A stretch of DNA of 31,696 bases from Myxococcales bacterium (lineage in GTDB: Bacteria; Myxococcota; Myxococcia; Myxococcales; Myxococcaceae). The notes beneath the pieces were generated by a model, which did not search any database, had not been told where the DNA came from, and saw only the letters and a list, made by a program, of their open reading frames with translations. The stretch is taken from positions 1 to 31,696 of the forward strand of contig PMBV01000024.1 in assembly GCA_003153055.1 (NCBI GenBank). Reading direction: 5' to 3'. The position numbers and the translations under genes were made by a program. Each line of letters begins with the position of its first letter. Position 1 is the first letter of the stretch. Below, in pieces: positions 13,812 through 21,761 of this stretch.

Positions 13812-15182
13812 ATGCGGTGGCCCCGGTTCGATGCACGGCTGTTCTTCCTCGCGTCGTGGCTCCTGGGGTTGTCTCTCATCTGGTTCAGGCCTGGGCCGGC
13901 GATTCTGCTCGGCGGTGATGCCGGTATCTACGCCCGTCTCGCGCGCGAGTTGGCCGAGCGGCCGTGGACGACGTGGTGGCAGACGACGCTCGATGGCCAG
14001 CCCTTCTTCGAGCACCCCCCGCTGGGGTTCTGGATCGAGGCCATCTTCTTCCGGCTCTTCGGAGCCTCGGTCGAGAGCGCCGTGGCGGTGCCCAAGGTCG
14101 CGGCCAGCCTCGCGCTGTTGTTGGTGGGCATCTGCGCCTCCGAGGTCGCGACCCGGCGGTCCCGGCTGGTCGATGGCCTCGAGCCGACTTCGCTGGGGGC
14201 GTTCGCGATGGTGGGCACGCTGAGCCTCCCAGGGTTCCTCTACGAGTCTCAGGTGGCGATGCTCGAGACACCCATGCTGGTGCCCGTTGGGGCGGGGCTC
14301 TGGGCGACCGCCGCGCTGCTCGAGTCCAACGCGCCACGAGGCGGGCGGTTCAGCCGCTCGACGGTGGCGGCCTTCGCAGTGTCGGTGGTGTTGGCGTTCT
14401 GGGTGAAGGGGCCCCCCGCCTTGGTCTTGGTCGGGCTGGTGCTCGCCTTGGCGCTCCTCGGGAAGATCCGGTGGTCTCGCGCGCTGGTCGCGACGGTGCT
14501 GGCCCTGGGGCTCCTGTGGGCGAGCGTGGCGGCTTGGGACGCGCTCTGTGTCACCGAGGGCGGCGAGCCCTTCTTCCGGCACTACGTCGCCCATCAGGTC
14601 ACCCCGTCCATCATCGAGGGCCGACATCACCCCGACAGAGATCCGTTCTTCTATTGGGTGCCGCTGTGGCGCTGGTACCCGGCGGGCTTCGTCGCTGCTG
14701 GGCTGGCGCTGGGCCTCATCGGGTTTCGCCGGCGGCCGTGGGCGCACCGCTGGTCCCCGGAGTTGTCGCTCATCGGCGGCCTGCTCTGGCTGGGCGTGGT
14801 GGTGGGCTTCTCGGCGGTGACGCAGAAGTACCAGTGGTACATTCACCTCGGGGCGCTGGGCGTCGGCGCGCTGGTGGGCTCGGTGCTCTCGCTCCTGCCC
14901 GCCCGCTTCGAGCCGGCGCTGACCGTCGCCGCCGCGGTGTTGGCGTTGGCCTGGCCAGTGGCGAGCCGCTGGCCCCAGCCCCTCAGCGGGGCTCAGCGGG
15001 AGGCCCTCGCCATTCAGTCGACCCCAGCTCCACAAGCTCCGGGGGCGACGGTGGCCGACTGCTCCAAGATGGAGGCCTGGACCTCGGAGCACCTCATCGC
15101 CTTCGCCTGGCGAGCCCGGAGGGTGCCTTGCGAGGCACCAGCCAGCCTGAGGTGGGACGGCGTCACGCTGACCCGCCCCTAA
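13812..15182 (+). CDS. Multi-pass membrane glycosyltransferase (ArnT/PMT-like, GT-C fold)
   Basis: The 456-residue inner-membrane protein has about 10-11 hydrophobic segments, the first at residues 10-24 and others clustered between 85 and 330. The first periplasmic loop carries DAGIYARLARELAE, then DGQPFFEHPPLGFWIEAIFF, typical of the ArnT/PMT family: an Asp early in loop 1 (Asp36) and a His-Pro-Pro-Leu motif. These enzymes transfer a sugar from a polyprenyl-phosphate donor to lipid A, protein or another acceptor on the periplasmic side. A soluble C-terminal tail follows (residues 395-456) with two cysteines (C417 and C438, approximate). Donor and acceptor cannot be read from sequence. It lies 38 nt after a PilZ gene on the same strand. 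c-di-GMP control of a glycosylation step is conceivable but speculative. The ATG at 13812 is the first in frame with a reasonable membrane start. Confidence 0.82.
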   Translation: MRWPRFDARLFFLASWLLGLSLIWFRPGPAILLGGDAGIYARLARELAERPWTTWWQTTLDGQPFFEHPPLGFWIEAIFFRLFGASVESAVAVPKVAASLALLLVGICASEVATRRSRLVDGLEPTSLGAFAMVGTLSLPGFLYESQVAMLETPMLVPVGAGLWATAALLESNAPRGGRFSRSTVAAFAVSVVLAFWVKGPPALVLVGLVLALALLGKIRWSRALVATVLALGLLWASVAAWDALCVTEGGEPFFRHYVAHQVTPSIIEGRHHPDRDPFFYWVPLWRWYPAGFVAAGLALGLIGFRRRPWAHRWSPELSLIGGLLWLGVVVGFSAVTQKYQWYIHLGALGVGALVGSVLSLLPARFEPALTVAAAVLALAWPVASRWPQPLSGAQREALAIQSTPAPQAPGATVADCSKMEAWTSEHLIAFAWRARRVPCEAPASLRWDGVTLTRP

Positions 15183-15201
15183 AGAAAGCCGCGCCTGGTC
15201 G

Positions 15202-16749
15202 TTACTGAGAGAAGCCCTCGAGCATGTAGTGGGCTTCGATGCGCTTGAGGGCGAGGATCATCGCCGCGCACCGGGTATCCACTGGCTTGCCCAGCACGTA
15301 GGGCCGGCTGTCGTGGAGGTCGGTGCGTCGGGCCGTGCCCCGGGCGATGTCACGGATGATGCGGTAGTTCTTCTTGAGCGCCAGCTCGAGGCGTTGGTCG
15401 ACCTCCTTCTCGGTCCACGCCTCCATGCGCTTGTTCTGAATCCACTCGTAGTAGCTGACCGTCACGCCGCCGGCGTTGCAGATGATGTCGGGAATGATGT
15501 CGATCTTTCGCTTCTCGAGCACGCGGTCGGCCTCGGGCGTGGTGGGCCCGTTGGCACCCTCGGCCACGAGCTTGACCTTGAGGCGCTCGGCCACCTCACC
15601 GGTGATCTCTCCACCGAGAGCGGCGGGCACGGCGAGGTCGGCCTTCACTTCCCAGAAGTCGGCCCGAGACATCACCTGAGCCCCGGGGAAGCCGAGCACC
15701 GAGCGCTTCAGGTTCCGCGGGTCGGAGGCGTAGCGCATGAGCTCGTTCGCATCGATGCCGTCGGGGTTGTAGATGGTGCCGTCGACGTCGTTGACCGCGA
15801 GGAGCCGCGCCCCGAGGTTCTGCAGAATGGCGGCGGCGTAGCTGCCCACGTTGCCAAAGCCCTGAACGATGAACGTCTTGCCCTGCAGCGTCTCACCCCG
15901 CTCGGCGTAGTAGTCCTCCACGGTGTAGGCGAGGCCCTGGCCGGTGGCCTTGGTGCGACCCTCCGAGCCGGCGATGCGGACGTCTTTGCCGGTGACGACA
16001 CCGCGGTGGTTGTGCCGCTCGCGCTCGCCGTCGGTGAACTGCCGGAGGAACAGCGCCATGATCTCGCTGTTGGTCCCCACGTCGGGCGCCGGAATGTCGA
16101 CGTTCGGCCCAACGAGGTTCTTCATCTTGTACATGAAGCGCAGGGAGATGGCCTGGAGCTCCTCCTTGCCGTATTGCCGGGGGTCGATCTGAATGCCGCC
16201 CTTGGCACCTCCGAACGGAACGTCGGCGATGGCCGTCTTCCACGTCATCTCGGCGGCCAGGGCCTTGAAGAGGTCGAGCGACACCTCGCGGTGGTAGCGA
16301 ATGCCGCCCTTGTAGGGCCCACGGGCCTGGTTGTGCTGCACCCGGTAGCCCTTGAAGCGGGCCGTCTCTCCGCGGACGAGCTCGTACACCTGCCCGTCGT
16401 CGAGCCTCAGGTGCCCACTGCGAATGTACACGTCGGACCCGAGCAGGGCCTTGCCGTTCAAGATGATCATGCCTCCGTCGAGCCGCTCGAGCCCAGCCGG
16501 GTCTCTGAGCTTGGTCGGAGGCAGATCAGCGTAGGTCTTCATGTGCTCGGCCGAGACCGGCACCAGGCGATCCTTCAGGCGCGTGGTGACGTAGAAGATG
16601 TGCTCGTAGTCTGGCTCCTCCAGCTCCAGACGAACCCGCCGATCGAGCCCCATGACGTCGGCGGCGCGGTGGAAGATCTCCATCGCCTCCGTGTAGACAG
16701 TCTTCCGGGGCTGCGGGGCGGGTGCTCGCATGAACGTCTCTTCAGCCAT
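15202..16749 (-). CDS. Glu/Leu/Phe/Val dehydrogenase family protein, probable glutamate dehydrogenase with N-terminal insertion
   Basis: The enzyme interconverts glutamate and 2-oxoglutarate plus ammonia with NAD(P). The 515-residue product (ATG at 16749, GAGGAG upstream) is about 90 residues longer than the usual 420-450-residue members. Catalytic and substrate residues are present: Lys147 in GPYKGGIRYH, Lys171 in WKTAIADVPFGGAKGG and Lys183 in the same segment, with PAPDVGTNSE providing the conserved Asp. The Rossmann loop is GFGNVGSYAA. The extra length lies mainly in residues 55-130, between the N-terminal helix and the GYRVQHN segment, and includes a strand-rich stretch with LDGGMIILNGKALLGSDVYI. 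The C-terminus also extends past the usual end (RIIRDIARGTARRTDL). The function of the insertion is unknown. tRNA-Thr lies upstream on the same strand, behind its own terminator. Confidence 0.92.
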   Translation of the reverse strand: MAEETFMRAPAPQPRKTVYTEAMEIFHRAADVMGLDRRVRLELEEPDYEHIFYVTTRLKDRLVPVSAEHMKTYADLPPTKLRDPAGLERLDGGMIILNGKALLGSDVYIRSGHLRLDDGQVYELVRGETARFKGYRVQHNQARGPYKGGIRYHREVSLDLFKALAAEMTWKTAIADVPFGGAKGGIQIDPRQYGKEELQAISLRFMYKMKNLVGPNVDIPAPDVGTNSEIMALFLRQFTDGERERHNHRGVVTGKDVRIAGSEGRTKATGQGLAYTVEDYYAERGETLQGKTFIVQGFGNVGSYAAAILQNLGARLLAVNDVDGTIYNPDGIDANELMRYASDPRNLKRSVLGFPGAQVMSRADFWEVKADLAVPAALGGEITGEVAERLKVKLVAEGANGPTTPEADRVLEKRKIDIIPDIICNAGGVTVSYYEWIQNKRMEAWTEKEVDQRLELALKKNYRIIRDIARGTARRTDLHDSRPYVLGKPVDTRCAAMILALKRIEAHYMLEGFSQ

Positions 16750-16761
16750 GTCGTGCTCCTC

Positions 16762-16781
16762 GCGCTCACTTGATCGAGCGC
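16762..16781. promoter_or_regulatory. Inverted repeat just upstream of the gdh ribosome-binding site
   Basis: GCGCTC and GAGCGC are exact reverse complements around an 8-nt loop. They lie only 12-32 nt upstream of the gdh ATG at 16749, next to its GAGGAG ribosome-binding site. In the leader mRNA this would form a short stem that could affect translation start. No riboswitch fold is recognised. Confidence 0.3.
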
Positions 16782-16836
16782 ACCGATGTTTCGCTGTGGG
16801 ACCATATGAGGTGCCCATCGCGTACGAGAAGAAATA

Positions 16837-16849
16837 CGACGTCACGTCG
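16837..16849. promoter_or_regulatory. 6-1-6 palindrome in the gdh upstream region, candidate operator
   Basis: CGACGT and ACGTCG flank a single base. The 13-bp perfect palindrome lies 88-100 nt upstream of the gdh start codon, where a transcription factor for a nitrogen-metabolism gene could bind. It is short enough to arise by chance in a GC-rich region, so the call is tentative. Confidence 0.25.
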
Positions 16850-16921
16850 CGTCAAACCACTTCGAATATCAGGGCGTTATGACCCAAGGCGTAACGAGGT
16901 GCCGTCACGCGCGCCTGGGTC

Positions 16922-16960
16922 AGAAAAAAGAAAAGCCCCGGAGTTGTCTCACGGGGCTTC
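16922..16960 (-). terminator. Rho-independent terminator of tRNA-Thr
   Basis: Reading the minus strand, AAGCCCCG pairs with CGGGGCTT (8 bp) around an 11-nt loop, followed by a T-rich run (TTTTCTTTTTTC). It starts a few bases after the tRNA 3' end. This is the clearest intrinsic terminator in the window, and it separates tRNA transcription from gdh downstream. Confidence 0.85.
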
Positions 16961-16963
16961 AAG

Positions 16964-17036
<73 letters not shown>

Positions 17037-17047
17037 GAAGTGGCGCG

Positions 17048-17075
17048 CAAGTACCACACTGGGCCGTGACGTCAA
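17048..17075 (-). promoter_or_regulatory. Candidate promoter for tRNA-Thr
   Basis: On the minus strand, TTGACG (17070-17075) and TACTTG (17048-17053) are 16 nt apart, with the -10 element ending 11 nt before the mature tRNA 5' end. The -35 element matches consensus in five of six positions. The -10 is weaker. Confidence 0.4.
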
Positions 17076-17134
17076 AGGGTTCGTGACTCCTGACGGGGCG
17101 AGGGAATCGGAGCCGTGGTAGAGCGAGGATCTCA

Positions 17135-17338
17135 ATGCCGACCATTGCACTGTGCCCAACTTGCAAGCGAGCCGTGGCGCTGCCGGGGCAGAACCCTTGC
17201 TTCCCGTTCTGCAGCGAGCGCTGCCGCACCATCGACCTGGGCCGCTGGCTGGGCGAGGGGTATCGGATTCCGGTCGAGAGCACCGACGAAGACGAAGATG
17301 GGTCGCCCTCATCACCTCCGCAGGATACGGATGCTTGA
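17135..17338 (+). CDS. yacG: DNA gyrase inhibitor / zinc-binding protein YacG
   Basis: The 67-residue product is the normal size of YacG. It has the hallmark four-cysteine zinc site: Cys7 and Cys10 in CPTC, then Cys26 and Cys30 in FPFCSERC, followed by the conserved IDLGRWL and GYRIP segment. In Escherichia coli, YacG binds GyrB and inhibits gyrase supercoiling. The acidic C-terminal tail (TDEDEDGS, then Pro/Ser) is common in the family. A further Cys22 lies within the loop. The ATG at 17135 is preceded by a GAGG-like sequence. Genes usually linked to yacG in proteobacteria (coaE, zapD) are not here; the next gene downstream is a PP2C phosphatase fusion. Confidence 0.95.
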   Translation: MPTIALCPTCKRAVALPGQNPCFPFCSERCRTIDLGRWLGEGYRIPVESTDEDEDGSPSSPPQDTDA

Positions 17339-17348
17339 CGAGAAAGCC

Positions 17349-17378
17349 TTGCCCCACCGGCACCTGAGCACCTACACT
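17349..17378 (+). promoter_or_regulatory. Candidate promoter for the PP2C-cNBD gene
   Basis: TTGCCC (17349-17354) and TACACT (17373-17378) are 18 nt apart, 38 nt before the GTG at 17416. A short inverted repeat (CCTAC-ACT-GTAGG) overlaps the -10 and could be a repressor site. Both elements are partial matches. Confidence 0.3.
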
Positions 17379-17415
17379 GTAGGACCGTTGCCCTTGAACA
17401 CCACAGGACACCCAA

Positions 17416-18687
17416 GTGCTCGCCACTGAAGCGCATGGCAAGACCGATGTTGGCCGCAAGCGCCAGCACAACGAAGACGCCATGTTGGTCGACCCAGCAT
17501 TGGGTCTCTACATCGTCGCCGACGGCATGGGCGGCCACGCCGCGGGTGAAGTCGCCAGCGCCCGCGCGGTCGAGGTGGTTCGGCAGCACATCACCACGAA
17601 CCGCTCACTGCTCAAGGATCTCGCCAAGGACGCGACCCAAGCGGCACGGGCGGCCGCGTCGAGCCTGGTCGAGGTCGCGGTGCAGCGGGCCTGCGCCGAC
17701 ATCTACAAGGTGGCCACCAGCGACGCCTCCAAGCGGGGCATGGGCACCACCTTCGTGTGCCTGACCATCAGCGGCAACAAGGGCATCATCGGCCACGTCG
17801 GCGACAGTCGCATCTACCTCGTGCGAAACGGCCAGTGCCACCGGTTGACCGAGGATCACACCCTCATCGCCGCCCAGCTCAAGGCGGGCACCATCACCCG
17901 CGATCAGGCCGCCTCGAGCCAGTACCGCAACGTCATCACCAGGGCGGTGGGTATTCAGGAGTCGGTGCAGGTCGACACGCTGATCGTCGACGTCCTGCCG
18001 AACGATCTCTTCATGCTGTGCTCCGACGGGCTGCACGGCTACCTGAACGACGACGAGGTGGCGACCCTGACGGCGTCGACCCCGGTGAAGGACTTGCCCG
18101 ATCGCTTCGTGGCGCTGGCCAACGAGCGTGGGGGTAAGGACAACATCACCACGGTGGTGGTGTCGTGCTCGGGTGACCCCGACGCCACGACCGAGGAGGT
18201 CGCCGAGGCCCAGTCGCGGATGGAGGCGCTCAAGAAGATCCCCCTCTTCCGGCACCTCACCTACAAGGAACAGACGGCCGTCCTCTCCACCGCCAGCACC
18301 CGAACCTTCCCCGCGGGGCGAGAGATCGTCACCGAGAACCAGCCCGGAGAAGAGCTCTTCGTGGTGATCCGTGGCCGGGTGGCGGTGGAAAAAGCTGGCG
18401 TACCGATCGCCGAGCTGCGTGCCGGAGGCCACTTCGGTGAGATGGGCCTCATCGACAACGCCCCTCGCTCCGCGACCGTGCGGGCCATCGAGCCGACACG
18501 GGTGATGGTCATCGCCCGCTCCGAGCTGATGAACCTGATGAAGCGCGAGTCGATCCTCGCGGTGAAGCTCCTGTGGAGCTTCGTGCAGGTGCTCAGTGAC
18601 CGGCTCCGGGAGACCAACTCGGAGCTTTCCGAGGCGCGGCAGGAGCTCGCCGCGACCCACGCCGTCAACCCCTTCGTCGAGCAGTAG
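17416..18687 (+). CDS. PP2C-family Ser/Thr phosphatase fused to a cyclic-nucleotide-binding domain
   Basis: The 423-residue protein joins two modules. Residues about 5-250 form a PP2C (PPM/Stp1-like) phosphatase with its metal-binding motifs: RKRQHNEDAML (Asp21), ADGMGGHAAGE (Asp36), GHVGDSRIYLV, SDGLHGYL and GGKDNITTVVV. All acidic ligands look intact, so Mn/Mg-dependent dephosphorylation of Ser/Thr-phosphorylated proteins is likely. Residues about 270-385 form a cNMP-binding domain of the CAP/PKA type with an almost complete phosphate-binding cassette, GGHFGEMGLIDNAPRSATV, in which Glu and Arg contact cAMP or cGMP. This suggests nucleotide control of phosphatase activity. No membrane segment is seen. 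It starts at GTG, preceded by a weak ribosome-binding site. Myxobacteria have many Ser/Thr kinases for it to counter; the target is unknown. Confidence 0.9.
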   Translation: MLATEAHGKTDVGRKRQHNEDAMLVDPALGLYIVADGMGGHAAGEVASARAVEVVRQHITTNRSLLKDLAKDATQAARAAASSLVEVAVQRACADIYKVATSDASKRGMGTTFVCLTISGNKGIIGHVGDSRIYLVRNGQCHRLTEDHTLIAAQLKAGTITRDQAASSQYRNVITRAVGIQESVQVDTLIVDVLPNDLFMLCSDGLHGYLNDDEVATLTASTPVKDLPDRFVALANERGGKDNITTVVVSCSGDPDATTEEVAEAQSRMEALKKIPLFRHLTYKEQTAVLSTASTRTFPAGREIVTENQPGEELFVVIRGRVAVEKAGVPIAELRAGGHFGEMGLIDNAPRSATVRAIEPTRVMVIARSELMNLMKRESILAVKLLWSFVQVLSDRLRETNSELSEARQELAATHAVNPFVEQ

Positions 18688-18778
18688 GCAGGCCCGCTCC
18701 CAGCCAACCTGCACGGGAACCCATCAGCTGGGGCGGGTGTCGAACTTCTCGCCTTTCGCTTTCGCTCCCTGGAGGCCC

Positions 18779-21736
18779 ATGCGCCGCTGGATCCTCATCG
18801 GAGTGACGTTGTCGCTCGCGCTCGTCGCCACCCTTGGGTTGTGGCCTCGGGGGCACCAACGGACGAGCTCCGTGTCGGCGACGCCCGCCGAGGCTGACTT
18901 CGAGCCCATCGAGGTGCGAGCACTGGGCAGCCAGCAAGGCCTCACCTTGACGGGGACGGTGCGAGATCCGTCGGGTGCCCCCATCGCAGGAGCCGAGATC
19001 TCCCTCGTGGCCTCGAACCAGCAGAGCCTCGCCACCCGGCGCTGTGGGGTGTGCGGGGAGCCGCTGTTGAGCTGCCGAGCCCCAGAGACCTCCCGTACCA
19101 TCTCTGGGTTGCTGGAGAGCCGGCGAGGGGAGCTGGTGGCCGGGCTCACCACGAGCTCCGACGGCGCCGGGCGGTTTCGCTTCGAGCACCTCCTGGGGAC
19201 CAGCTTCACTGTCTGGGGACACGCCGCGAGGTTCGGCGAGGGCATCAAGGAGCGCGCTGCCCCGGGCGATCCCGTCGAGCTGTTCCTCCCCGCGCCCCGC
19301 GGTCTGGTGGGCGTGGTGAGAGACGAGGGCGGCAGCGCGCTGGTGGCGACGGTTCGGGTCGTCTCCCGCCGCATCACCCACCCAATGGAGATGCTCTCGG
19401 CCGCCGACGGGACGTTCCGCTTCGATGGCCTCGGAGAGGGGCCCTTCTTCGTGGTGGCGTCGGCCCCCGGCCGGCTCCCCGCGTCGCGGCTCCAGGTGGA
19501 GGGAGGCCAGGCGCCCGTCTCGTTGACGCTGGTCGCACCGCGGCGGCTCGAGGTCCATCTGGTGTCGGGTGGGAGCCCCATCGAGGGCGTGGTGATGCTC
19601 CAAGCCGATCACCTGGCGAGGGAGCTCACGGCCCCGGGCGGCACGGCCGTCATCGACGCCCTCTACCCTCAGGCGATGATGGTGTCGGCCGTCGCCGGCG
19701 AGCTCGCCTCGGCTCCCCAGCGAGTGACGCTCTCACGCTCGGTGACCGCGCTGACCCTGACGCTCGATCGCGGGGGACAGCTCTTGGTGACGGTGGTGGA
19801 TGAAGGGGGCCAGCCGGTGCCTGACCCGACGGTGGAGTTGCAGACCCGCGCCCACGAGACCATCACCCGTCGAAAGCTGAAGACGGGAGAGCTCGGCGTG
19901 CTCGGGCCCCTGGGGCAGGGCGACTACCAGCTCAAGGTGACCTCGGAGGCCTTCCAGCCCACCACGGTGCCGGTGGTGATCAAGGGGGGAGAGACCCCCG
20001 TCGAGGTGACGCTGACCCGAGGCACGCTCATCACTGGCCGGGTGATCGACGAGTACGGGCGTCCGGCCCCCGGAGTCGCGGTGCTGGTCGGTCCAACCGG
20101 TGACTCGGTGATCGCCGACGCCGAGGGGCGCTTTCGGGCGCCGGTGCCATCGCCAGGGCTGTACACGCTCCAGGGGCATCACTCCGACTGGGGCGGAGGC
20201 GAGGTGCAGGTGACGGCCCCCAAGAGCGACGTCGAGCTGCAGCTGGAGCCTCGGGCCGGGGCGGAGGTCACGGTCACCATCGACGGGCGTCGAGTCGAAG
20301 GTGCCCAGGTCGTGCTGTTCCACAAAGACGGGAACTTCCGCAGCGACCGACCCTCGGGGGCCGACGGCGTGGTGCTGATGCGGGGGCTCCCCAATGACAC
20401 CTACACGCTCATCGCCAGCCACGCGGACTTCCTCCCCTCGGAGCGGCAGAGCGTGACGCTCCAAGACGGGCAGCTCCTCAGGGTGAGCGCGGCGCTCAAG
20501 CCCGGCGCCGCCGTCACCGGGCAGGTGGTCGACACGCTCGGGGCACCAGTGCCGTCGGTCACGGTGGCCGTGACGCCGCGAGGGGCCGAGCCTGCCACCA
20601 CCGATTCGAGCGGCGCCTTCACGCTGTCGCCCTTGCGACCCAAGAGCACGTATTCGGTGCGCGTGGCCCAGCGGGGCTTCGAGCAGGTCGACCGCGCGCT
20701 GGCCGTGGCTGGAGGGGACCCGGTGCGAGTCGTGGTGAAGCGGCAGCCGGTCTTCCGGGGGCGGGTGCTGGGCGACGGGCAGCCGCTCAAGAGCTTTCGC
20801 GTCGATGAATTCGAGGTGACGAGCTCAGACGGGCGCTTCGAGCTGGCGTTGCCTGCGAGCGATGATCGCGTCGTCGTCACGGTCGAGGCGCCGGGCTTCA
20901 CCCCTCTGACCGAGAACCGGCCCACGACGCCCGACCTGGGCGACTTCGAGCTGAAGCGTGCGCCGAGGGTCACCGGCGTGGTGCGAGAGGAGGGCGGGGG
21001 CCCAGTGTCCGACGCGGTCGTCACCTGTGACTCGTGCGAACAGTCCGTGCTCACCGGCGCCGAGGGCGAGTTTTCCTTGGGTCGACCTCCGCTCCAGAAG
21101 GAGTTCAAGTTGGTCGCCAAGAAGGGCCGGAGGACGGCCACCCGCGCGGTGACGGAGGGCTCGGCCCAGGGCGTCGAGTTGGTGCTCAAACCCGGGGTGC
21201 AGGTGTCGGGCACGGCGTGGCTCCCCGACGGGCGCCCGGCGGCGGGCGTGGAGATCTCCGGGGTGCACGCCGATCGCTCCGAGACGGTGAGCGTCGTCAC
21301 CAACGCCGATGGTACCTACGCGATGGAGATACCCGCGGGGATCTACCGGTTCATCGTGGCAAACCCTGGCTTCGAGCACACCGCCCAAGATCCGCCCGCA
21401 TTCATCACCGAGGTGGCCGGGAGCCAGGCGCGAGTCGATTTCGGCCCGGTGCCAGGCCTCGGCACCGTCACCGCGCGAATCGCACCCCAGCCCGGCTATG
21501 CGCTGTGGCTCCTCAAGGGCGTGGTGAGCGCGGTGGGCAACCCGCCGACGGAGCTCCTCCGCTCGAGCTGGGCCCAGGTGCTGTACCAACCCCGCACTGA
21601 TCGAGTGACGTTCGGGGGCCTCCAGGCGGGCCACTACTCGCTGGTCTGGGGCAGCTTCCACGCCAACACGCCCACCGCCCCCATCATCGTACCGGTCGAC
21701 GTGCCATCGACGGGTGAGGTCTCGCTCGTCCAATGA
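18779..21736 (+). CDS. Large secreted/anchored protein with about ten carboxypeptidase-regulatory-like repeats
   Basis: The 985-residue product starts with a basic, hydrophobic export signal or membrane anchor (RRWILIGVTLSLALVATLGL) and then contains about ten units of a beta-sandwich repeat of the carboxypeptidase regulatory/SpaA-like type. Each unit reads like TGTVRDPSGAPIAGAEISLVA, a variable stretch, then DGRFRF...LP...YTL. Clear repeat starts lie near residues 58, 178, 260, 325, 400, 485, 570, 655, 720 and 800 (approximate). Two sites contain cysteine pairs: RRCGVCGEPLLSC in the first repeat and TCDSCEQS near the end, which could bind metal or form disulfides. No enzyme domain is seen. 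These arrays act as extracellular adhesion or stalk modules. GGAGG sits only 3 nt before the ATG, a short spacing. The gene ends shortly before coaBC. Confidence 0.82.
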   Translation: MRRWILIGVTLSLALVATLGLWPRGHQRTSSVSATPAEADFEPIEVRALGSQQGLTLTGTVRDPSGAPIAGAEISLVASNQQSLATRRCGVCGEPLLSCRAPETSRTISGLLESRRGELVAGLTTSSDGAGRFRFEHLLGTSFTVWGHAARFGEGIKERAAPGDPVELFLPAPRGLVGVVRDEGGSALVATVRVVSRRITHPMEMLSAADGTFRFDGLGEGPFFVVASAPGRLPASRLQVEGGQAPVSLTLVAPRRLEVHLVSGGSPIEGVVMLQADHLARELTAPGGTAVIDALYPQAMMVSAVAGELASAPQRVTLSRSVTALTLTLDRGGQLLVTVVDEGGQPVPDPTVELQTRAHETITRRKLKTGELGVLGPLGQGDYQLKVTSEAFQPTTVPVVIKGGETPVEVTLTRGTLITGRVIDEYGRPAPGVAVLVGPTGDSVIADAEGRFRAPVPSPGLYTLQGHHSDWGGGEVQVTAPKSDVELQLEPRAGAEVTVTIDGRRVEGAQVVLFHKDGNFRSDRPSGADGVVLMRGLPNDTYTLIASHADFLPSERQSVTLQDGQLLRVSAALKPGAAVTGQVVDTLGAPVPSVTVAVTPRGAEPATTDSSGAFTLSPLRPKSTYSVRVAQRGFEQVDRALAVAGGDPVRVVVKRQPVFRGRVLGDGQPLKSFRVDEFEVTSSDGRFELALPASDDRVVVTVEAPGFTPLTENRPTTPDLGDFELKRAPRVTGVVREEGGGPVSDAVVTCDSCEQSVLTGAEGEFSLGRPPLQKEFKLVAKKGRRTATRAVTEGSAQGVELVLKPGVQVSGTAWLPDGRPAAGVEISGVHADRSETVSVVTNADGTYAMEIPAGIYRFIVANPGFEHTAQDPPAFITEVAGSQARVDFGPVPGLGTVTARIAPQPGYALWLLKGVVSAVGNPPTELLRSSWAQVLYQPRTDRVTFGGLQAGHYSLVWGSFHANTPTAPIIVPVDVPSTGEVSLVQ

Positions 21737-21761
21737 CGGCCCGTCGGCTCGGGGGAGGGGA

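Noticed and set aside
15229..16773. Long open frame (about 514 codons) on the plus strand opposite glutamate dehydrogenase
   Set aside because: Fully antisense to an intact dehydrogenase. The translation is Val/Leu/His-rich with no domain, a shadow frame.
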